64,000 bases of DNA from Euptelea pleiosperma (Eukaryota; Streptophyta; Magnoliopsida; Ranunculales; Eupteleaceae). This document shows, piece by piece, positions 56,796 through 64,000 of this stretch. The notes below the pieces were generated by a model. That model saw only the letters and a program-made list of their open reading frames with translations, did not search any database and was not told the DNA's origin. Both the position numbers and the translations under genes were made by a program. Where the stretch lies: positions 33,791,096 through 33,855,095 of the forward strand of contig CM068543.1 of the NCBI GenBank assembly GCA_035048495.1, in the 5' to 3' direction. Numbering within the stretch: the stretch's first letter is position 1; each line of letters opens with the position of its first letter.

Positions 56796-57521
56796 CTTTA
56801 TTTTGTAATATTTTCTCTCTCCTCTCTCTAGATCCTCACACTCTCTCTACTCACAAATCCAAATCAACAGATCCTCTCTCAACTTGCAATCACTCTATCC
56901 TACGGTCTAACTTGGATGATCTTCACCGTCTGATTATCCATTTGATCATCACCATCCATTTCTGTCATCCGATCGCCAACAAATTAGCCGATCATTCATT
57001 CCATCATCCATCTCATCATCTTAGAATCCAATGGTCCGCATCATTCCCCGTTCAATTATATGGGCCATGGCTGAGCTAAAATGCTGGCCCATTATCATCT
57101 GTGGCCCACAACCTGGCCATTTAGCAGACCCCACGCCCTCAAACAAATCGCTTAAAAGGCAACTGTGATGGCATCATTTAGGAATACATCGGAGGATCGG
57201 GATTTCTAGTTATAAATGGCACTTCGGGTTTTCAAAAGGAGGAGATATGATTTTGGGAATAAAAGATTTTTAAAGTTGGAATTTTTTACAACATTCCATG
57301 AATTGTCAAGAGAAGCTTTTAATCCTTATTTCCAAAAAAACTTTGAAAAGATATTTCTTTTATAAATGTTCAAAAGAGGAAAGTTGGAAAAGTGAATGTG
57401 GTTTTTAGGAAAAATGTTGTTTCAAAGAATTTATTCTTTTATCAAGGAAAAAGGGGAGAATATTGGATGTTTTTTTGGATTGGAATCACATAAATGGAAA
57501 CTGTGGGAGGGAGGCTGACCA

Positions 57522-57530
57522 TATAAATAG
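57522..57530 (+). promoter_or_regulatory. TATA box of plus-strand LTR
   Basis: TATAAATAG lies in the middle piece of the LTR, followed by a pyrimidine-rich leader. It is the likely U3/R promoter. Confidence 0.6.
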
Positions 57531-58206
57531 AAAGGGAGGAAACTCTAACCGTTCCTCTCCCATCTCTTCCCTTGCTTCTCTTAAACTCGTCCCCAAAAAG
57601 AAACTAGCCGTCAGCCCCCCCTCACTATCTTTACCCCATTTTCTGCAAAAGGAGAAGGCGAGCGGCTCCCATTGGATCTCTCCTCCTTGCTCCAATCTCG
57701 TTTCTCTCTTGACTCTCCTCTCTTATCTCTTTGCTGCCCACAGGTTGCTGCCCAGACTGCGCCACAGGCCATGCGCTCCTCCACTTCAAGGCAGTAGCAG
57801 TTGCTGCCTCAAGTCTGCCACATCGTTCACTGACCCGTAGGCATTTGCAGCCCCCTGAAGTGCAACGCCGGTGATCACTCATCCAGAACCACTGCTGGTT
57901 CTGATCTCTACGGTGATCTCCTCTCTCAAGTTCCAAAACTGGCTCACCCCATCAGCACTGCCCCTCTCTTCTGAAGCCGTTATAGCTCTCCCCTTCTTTT
58001 ACAAGCCAGAAAAAGAAAGAAAAAGAAGATATAAGAAGAAGAAGAAGAAGAAGTGAAGGAGGTCGCGTACCTGCTCATCCTCCACTCTTTGGATAGCCCA
58101 GCCTTCACGATCTCCACAATCGCCCACATCCCTCTTCTTCAACGATCTGCAACTACTTGAATCACCGCCAGCCCCTAGCAACTCCTTGCCGCTCCACCAA
58201 GTTTAT

Positions 58207-61200
58207 TGAAACTAGGGTTTTTCCTCGTCATTGGTTACGAAAACCCTAATCTCAACACATTTGTAATTATCCAGTTCACTTATCCTATAAAAAGCAGAGA
58301 TTTGTATAGAGATTTGTGTCGGATGTTGATTCGCACTCAGGGTTAGTTCGCACGACTCAATAACATGAAATGACAAATTTTTATTAGAAAAACTAGAAGA
58401 ATATGGTGAGGTGAGAATGGTGGAGAAATCGGTGTTAAAACATAATAACCAACTGAATTTATTCATTAATCAAAAGTTCTTACAATCATTAGACAAGAAA
58501 ATGAATCTAATTAGAAAGCATATAAAAGAGAGAAACTAGAGAGAGTGGGAGAGAAGAGAGAGAAAACTAGAGAGAGTAGATAGGTTTTAGAAATATAAGG
58601 TAGAGAGAGAGTGGGGGTTTTAGAGAGAGAAAGGATTTGGAAGGGATTTTTAGAGAGAGAAATAAGAGGATAGAGAGAGAAAAATAGATGAACATGGAGC
58701 GAGAAACCAAATTAATCTTGGAGAGAGGAACTCGAGGATGAAACCTAGAGAGAGAAAGGTTGAGATCTAGCGAGGGGAATTATAGAGAAAGTGAAGGTTC
58801 TAGAGAGAGAACCTAGGGAAGAGAGAGAAAGAATTTTTTTTTTTTTATTTTTATACTTTTTGACTTACCTTGAGTGGATCAGCCCGAGAATGGGGTAGCC
58901 ATGAAAATGGGCCAAGTGAGACCGTGGTGACTTTGGTGGTTGTGTTGGAGAGGAAAGACGAGGAAGGAGGTGGCCACAGCCTGCACTTGCAGGCCATGAA
59001 ATGGTGGTGGTTTCAGTGACGTGGTGGCCGGAAGGGAGAAGGAGATGGTGTGCTCATGGGTTGAAAGATGGAGGATGGTGGTTTTGGAGAAGACGGCAAC
59101 TGATGATGATAAAACGAAAGGTTTTGATGGAGATGGAGAAGGTGTAGGTGCATACGGCTAGATTCAATGGGAAAGAGGTTGAGAGCGTAGAGGATAGAGG
59201 TGATGGTGGTGCTATAGTGAAGACCGACGAGTTGCAGCCATTGATGGTGGTTCGGGTGCTCCCAACAGAGGAGCAAAAGGAGAGAACAGACCTGCTGAAG
59301 TCGCAAGTCCGTCTGAGAAGAAGATGAATGGTAACTGGTGAGGTAGCTGGCCAGGAGGTGGAGAAGATGAAGAAGAAGAGGCGGTGTAGGCGGTGATGGT
59401 GGTCAAAGTTGCAGAGGCAGCAACGCCTTGAGGAGGAGGGGAGTTGCTACTTGTAACTCGTGAAGGCAGAAGAGATGAAGATGGTGGAGGAGCACCGTTG
59501 GGGGGGCAGACTGGAGTTGCAACCTGCAACTCCGGTTGGTGAAAACGGTGGTGAAATGAACCAGTCCGCCAGAGTTGCAAACTTGCAACTCCGGCAAGAA
59601 GAAGAAGAAGAAAAGAGGAGGAGGAAGAAGAAGATGAGGAAGAAGAGAAGGGAAGAAGGAGAGGGGGTAGGAACCCTTACCGTTGGAGCATGTTGCAGGT
59701 GGGGCGATGTGGTGAGAACTGAGAAGAAGATCGCCGATTTTAATGGCTCGGTGGTTGCTGTGGTGGTGTGTTAATGGGGGTGACGGCTTGCTGGTTAGCC
59801 CCCTTGTACCTGCAACAGAAGAATGGAAGAAGAAGAAGAAGAAGAAGGAGAAGAAGCCTCCACCAGCTCGCCGGAGAGAAGAGGGAAGGCGAGGAAGAAG
59901 AAGAAGAATGAAGGAAGGAAAGAAGAGAGAAGAGAAAAGGGGAGGGGAACCATCTTTAGGTTTCGGCCTCTCTTCCTTTAAATATACGTGAGGCGCTTCT
60001 TGCCTCACCGTTAGATGAGATTCCCCCATGTAGAGAATAAGGCTAAGGCCTTGTTTGGCTTACCAAGTTGGAAAATTGCATTTTTCCTAGGAAAACTCAA
60101 CTGTCCATTGTTAGATAGTTAGTATAAATTTGTATAATTTTCCCCAACATGCCACTAAAATCTAGATAATTTTTTACTAAGCCCTGAATTCATTTCCCAT
60201 CCAAATAGGTGAGAATTCATTTTCACCTAAGAATACACCTTTATTTTCTCACACGATTGAAATATGTGTTCTTAGTCGCTATCAATCATCCATTTAAGGC
60301 ATATCAAAGATGTATTTTCTCGAGAAAAATTTCCGTGTAATCAAACACAGCCTAAATGTCTCTGAGTGGGGTTCATGCAAATGGGGTGATCATAGGCCGT
60401 GGTGATCCTGGGTTGAGATAATGGTGATCGAACGATCGGATGATGAGCGGATGAGATCAAGGGAATCAAATGGCTAGATTTTGAGAGTGGAGAGATCAGA
60501 TGATCTATTGATCGATTTGATGGCCAATTGATTGATTGGATGGTTGAATTGAATGCGTGGATAGATGATGATTGGCCTAAGGAAGGATTAGATGGGTGAC
60601 AAGGGAGAGATCGTGTGGTGAGAATGACAGGATGGTTGATCAGATGATCGACTGGTTGAAGTGGAGAGGAGAAAGAGAGAATTAGGAGAGATGAGAGAGA
60701 AAATATAGAGAAAAGAGTGGCAAAGGGTCTAGAACCCTGGTTTTCATTGTGTCGCTCCTCACGCTTTACCAGTAGAGCAGAACATCATTACTTGTTGATT
60801 CATGAGACTTTAAATGCTTTGGTCCGTCTCTTGGTCATTGGCTCTCTCGCTCTCTTCGTTCTTTGGGTCAGCTCTTCGGTTCTCTTGTTCAGCTCGTATT
60901 TGGCCCATATCTTCTATTCATAGCCAGTGGACTTTTTAAGCTTTGATAATGGGCTTTCATGATTGATTTCGGCCCACAAGTCTCGAGAATCATCCAATCG
61001 GGGTTTCTTGCGACAAAAAAAGCCAATAATGAGACTTAATCAGAACGACTTTATATCTAGACTTCTGAAAACGTGTTTAATGTATGCAAATATACCATTT
61101 CGTCCAGAAAAGTGTGTTCTACGCAACAAAAGAGACTCTTATGTAGAAAAGTAGATAAATAGAGCAGTTTTACGTAGGAGAGTGCGATAACACTAAAGGA

Positions 61201-61237
61201 ATAATTGCTTAAAATAAGTACTTTTGAGCGAATATCA
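58207..61237 (-). mobile_element. Solo LTR B (minus), inserted in the plus-strand LTR
   Basis: On the plus strand it runs from TGAAACTAGGG to GAGCGAATATCA. The flanks are TTTAT (58202-58206) and TTTAC (61238-61242), 4 of 5 identical. Its internal order matches solo LTR A: GTTGATTCGCACTC, GAGAGA tract (58530-58830), GAAGAAG-rich DNA, GATTGGTC.., tRNA-like segment, then TTTACGTAGGAGAGTGCGAT. A Tourist-like MITE is nested at 60047-60352. Confidence 0.85.
60047..60352. mobile_element. Tourist-like MITE (TAA TSD), nested in solo LTR B
   Basis: GGCCTTGTTTGGCTTACC and the inverse TCAAACACAGCC form the ends. TAA flanks both (60044-60046 and 60353-60355). Its two halves match the two subterminal regions of the 8861-11615 element. 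Confidence 0.85.
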
Positions 61238-62039
61238 TTTACCCCTTGTTGCACTCTACAATCACCGTGGAGATCAAGAGCATCCCTCCATCACGCAACC
61301 CTCATGCACCACCAGCAACTCTCGATCTGCTTCACGAAGTGCACACCAGTGCACCAACGTGCTGCTCCTCTTCTTACCGTTAAGGCTTCAAGGGGATAGC
61401 TTGATCCACAATATCAACGTCTTTGGTCTTCGCGGGAACCCCTTGCAGCAATAGGGAAGCGATCTACTCCACCATATCCTCACGGCTTTCACCAACATCT
61501 TCTACTGCCTCCATGGTGTCAAGGTAAAAGTTTCCCTCTTACTTTCTCTCTCTAACATGTCTTCTATCTCCATTTCTGTCTCTTCACCATTTTCTCTCTC
61601 TAGGATATCTCTATCACTCTCTCTCTACCAATTTCTCTCTCTAAAATTGCTTTCTAGTTAGTTTATTGCAATGTAAGTTCTTAATTATATTTTGACATTT
61701 TTAATCTAATGAATGGAGTTTATTTCAGCATAGTTGTTTCAAAAGTTTATTGCTTAAGTGTTCTTTATTTTTGAATAGTTATAAGGGATTTCTCAATCAC
61801 AAAGGATGTTTTAAACCCCGACCTCTCACCACTCTCACCTCTCTATCAATTTTTATAAAAAAATCTATTATTTTATGTTCTTATTTGTGCTAATCCCTAA
61901 CTCCGAGTGCGAATTGACATCTGACTTTCCACTGTGCAAGAATTGCTTAATTTTGTAGGACAAAAATCTCGGATAAATTAAAAATGTATTGACTCTAGGG
62001 TTTCCAAATCCAACGACGAGGAAAAAATGTACTTTCAAA

Positions 62040-62052
62040 TGGCGCCGCTGCC
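62040..62052 (+). other. Primer-binding site
   Basis: TGGCGCCGCTGCC begins two bases after the LTR end. TGGCGCC-type sites are used by several plant Ty3/gypsy lineages. The tRNA was not identified here. Confidence 0.75.
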
Positions 62053-63802
62053 GCTCAGGTGACCGGAAGTGCGAAAAAATACGTAGATGACGGAATCGGA
62101 AAGTTGCTAAAAGCGGAAAGCTCAAACTTTGAAACTTTCCATAATTTTTTATATATTTTTAGCAGCATTTTAACTACTATTTTTAATGCCTCGAAAGGCT
62201 GAGTGCAATTTGTAATAATTTGAGAATTTTACTACTTTCTAAATAACTGCTAGATCTTGTTCCAGGATTTTTTAGAAACCCTAGATTAAGTAAAAATACA
62301 AAAAAATCAAAAATCAAAAATTTAAAAAAATTAGGGTTTTCATTTCCTGCCACTTTTAGATAGATCCTAGGATTCTCTATTCTTGGAAAGTTTCCAAAAC
62401 TATAGGAATCTCGAAATTAGGGTTTCCATTTTTAGGACATTCCAATTTTGGAGAGAGTCTATTTATAGATATTCTCTAATTTTGGAACATTCTAAAATAG
62501 GAGATCCTCTAATTTGAAAAGATTTTCTCAATTTAGATAATTTCAAAAATAGACGGGATTTCAAATCTTCACTTTATTTGGAAGGTTTCCTTATCTGAGA
62601 AGGATTGAAAAGAGAAAGTTCTAAATCCCAATTCAGAAATTTCTATTCTCAACTACAAACCGTAATTGGAAACAAATCTAATACCGGCTAAAACCAATGC
62701 ATGCTTCGTGAAACCCTAATAGCTGGTCAAACCTACCAATAAAAATCCCATCCCTAGACCCGATGTAACCATTGAGTGTAGGAACACGATCCAGTGTAGG
62801 TAGGGAGCAAAAGCTCAGAAAGGTGGAGTCGGGCCCAAGCCCATTTGGATACCCCTCCCTATTCCACGGAGGCGACCTCGTGGCGTGGCCCACGGGAGGT
62901 AAGTTTCTATCCTCGCCTTGAGTGCGATACAGAGTAATTTGGGTGAATCATTGCCGTTTGTCTATTTGTTTTCGCGGACATATTATTTGACTTGCGTGGC
63001 GTGGCCGTTAATCAATCAACATAATTAAGAGAGCAGACCCAACTCAAAAATTGAAACTGGTGGGATTTCATCACCTGCCTCATCATTCCAACTGATTTGA
63101 TCCCAAGGCTCCACTTAATTAAAAAGAATCAAGAATTAGAGCCCATTAGTCTGATGTTCGAGGAACAATCCACACAAAGCGATCCCGCTTAACTTCCAGT
63201 TGAAGTAAGACCACGAACGTGGGTCCCTATTTTCTAACACACCCATAGGGTCCTACTACTCAAGTACACTGAGCTCGATGTGGCATCCTGGACTATTTGG
63301 CAGTTAGTTGCGTGTGGACTAGGAACACGCACCAACCCTAGCTTAACCCGAGGGAATACTCTTCTTAAACACTTGACCAATCCGGTTAGTCTAGGACGTA
63401 TTTAATTCAGCCGTTGTGCTGCACGTCTGTCTAGGCTTCGGATTGCCTCGTTGTTGACTAGAGTTAGTACTAAAGGATTTGCTCTGAAGAGTGTAGCCTG
63501 GTAAGAACCCATGAGTGAAAAAGTTAGTCTGGGAGTTAAAAGATAAACCAGTGGTACGCCCACTGTCATAATCTACCTTAGCCCCAAAACTAACAAGATA
63601 ATTTCTAAAATATATCCAAATTGTTTAGAATAGGATTATTTGTGCTTGGTGCGCATCATATATCACTAGGATAGTGTTCCCCTTTGGCAACTTTTTGCCA
63701 AGTCTAGGGCTCATTTTTTAAGTGTATGCCTGTTTGGACTTGTCCTATCCTTTGACTGATTCGATTTGAGAGTCAGTCTACCGCACCCCTCTATCGCTTC
63801 TG
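62053..63802 (+). other. Long leader between PBS and gag
   Basis: About 1.75 kb without a supported frame lies between the PBS and the gag ATG. The leader is conserved with the left-edge fragment (1-2320, minus), including GGGCCCAAGCCCATTTGGAT and GGTGGGATTTCATCACCTG. Long leaders are known in some gypsy lineages such as Tat/Ogre. Confidence 0.65.
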
Positions 63803-64000
63803 ATGGCAGATGAACGACCTCTGTATGAGACCTACTATAGTTTCTGTGAGAATCTAGGTGATCCCTCTCAACAATGGTATGACAATTCTACGTATTATCA
63901 TGACACTCCAGTCTCGCACACTTCTAAAAGGTATGATAATCACCCAGATCCGGAGTACAAATCTGTACTCCAAGAGCATAAAAATTCAATTTCTACCCTT
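63803..64000 (+). CDS. Gag start of gypsy element, runs off window
   Basis: The ATG at 63803 opens a frame of 66 codons that continues past the edge. It begins MADERPLYETYYSFCENLGD, then HDTPVSHTS. It aligns with the broken gag at the left edge (487-820, minus). It would be the N-terminal part of the structural Gag protein. No zinc knuckle can be seen yet. The frame is open here, unlike the left copy, so this element may be the younger one. Confidence 0.75.
   Translation, partial: MADERPLYETYYSFCENLGDPSQQWYDNSTYYHDTPVSHTSKRYDNHPDPEYKSVLQEHKNSISTL

Larger units (their letters stand above)
53564..62037 (+). mobile_element. Plus-strand gypsy 5' LTR split by two solo LTRs
   Basis: The LTR begins TGCTATTCGTTCAAAAG and ends GTACTTTCA at 62037, two bases before the PBS. 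It is in three pieces: 53564-53976, 56699-58206 and 61238-62037, about 2.7 kb when summed. The pieces follow the order seen in the intact opposite-strand copies. The middle piece holds the tRNA-like stretch and a TATA box (57522). The last holds the CTCTCT-rich tract. The two gaps are filled by minus-strand solo LTRs of the same family. Confidence 0.85.

Noticed and set aside
59403..60029. 208-codon minus-strand frame
   Set aside because: It is low-complexity translation of pyrimidine-rich LTR sequence, and sister copies do not keep it open.

Overview
This window is TE-dominated nuclear DNA from a flowering plant with a large genome. The evidence is two intron-containing plant-type genes (a U-box/ARM E3 ligase and an MGN-starting PADRE/DUF4228 protein), Ty3/gypsy and Ty1/copia long terminal repeats with their primer-binding sites, and many plant MITEs with clear target-site duplications (TSDs). 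The species cannot be named from the sequence alone. All calls come from reading the sequence; no search was run.

Layout. 1-2.3 kb: minus-strand leader and broken gag of a gypsy family that reappears, on the plus strand, at the right edge. 2.4-8.9 kb: a dense field of foldback MITEs and a dispersed repeat marked by GTGCCCGTGCC. 8.86-11.6 kb: a 2.75-kb Harbinger-type element (TAA TSD). 12.4-16.1 kb: the U-box gene (4 exons, 636 residues). 16.8-20.3 kb: LTR-type sequence, a 216-bp tandem duplication and a 96-bp-arm palindrome. 20.7-26.4 kb: a gag-only LTR element on the minus strand. 26.5-28.5 kb: a decayed copia LTR, PBS and gag. 29-36 kb: MITEs, including MULE-type copies nested in a 1.4-kb Harbinger-type element. 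36.6-38.7 kb: the PADRE gene, with one MITE just inside its intron and a MITE-in-MITE about 260 bp upstream. 39-42.5 kb: repeats, a 1.1-kb MULE foldback and a LINE fragment. 42.5-48.6 kb: two minus-strand LTR copies of the gypsy family. 48.7-53.1 kb: an unclassified transcription-unit-like region (hairpin repeats, W-boxes, TATA box, interrupted coiled-coil reading frame, poly(A) signal). 53.27-53.56 kb: a 34-bp minisatellite. 53.56-64 kb: a plus-strand gypsy element whose 5' LTR is split by two opposite-strand solo LTRs of the same family; its gag runs off the window.

The two host genes are unrelated. The U-box protein is a predicted ubiquitin ligase. The PADRE protein belongs to a plant family with a likely myristoylated N-terminus. 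Most of the remaining sequence records repeated, nested transposition, and the order of several events can be read from TSDs and interrupted copies. The strongest novel candidates are the 48.7-53.1 kb unit, the nested-LTR stack, the near-perfect hairpin at 19.9 kb, and the set of MULE-type MITEs with 8-10-bp TSDs.
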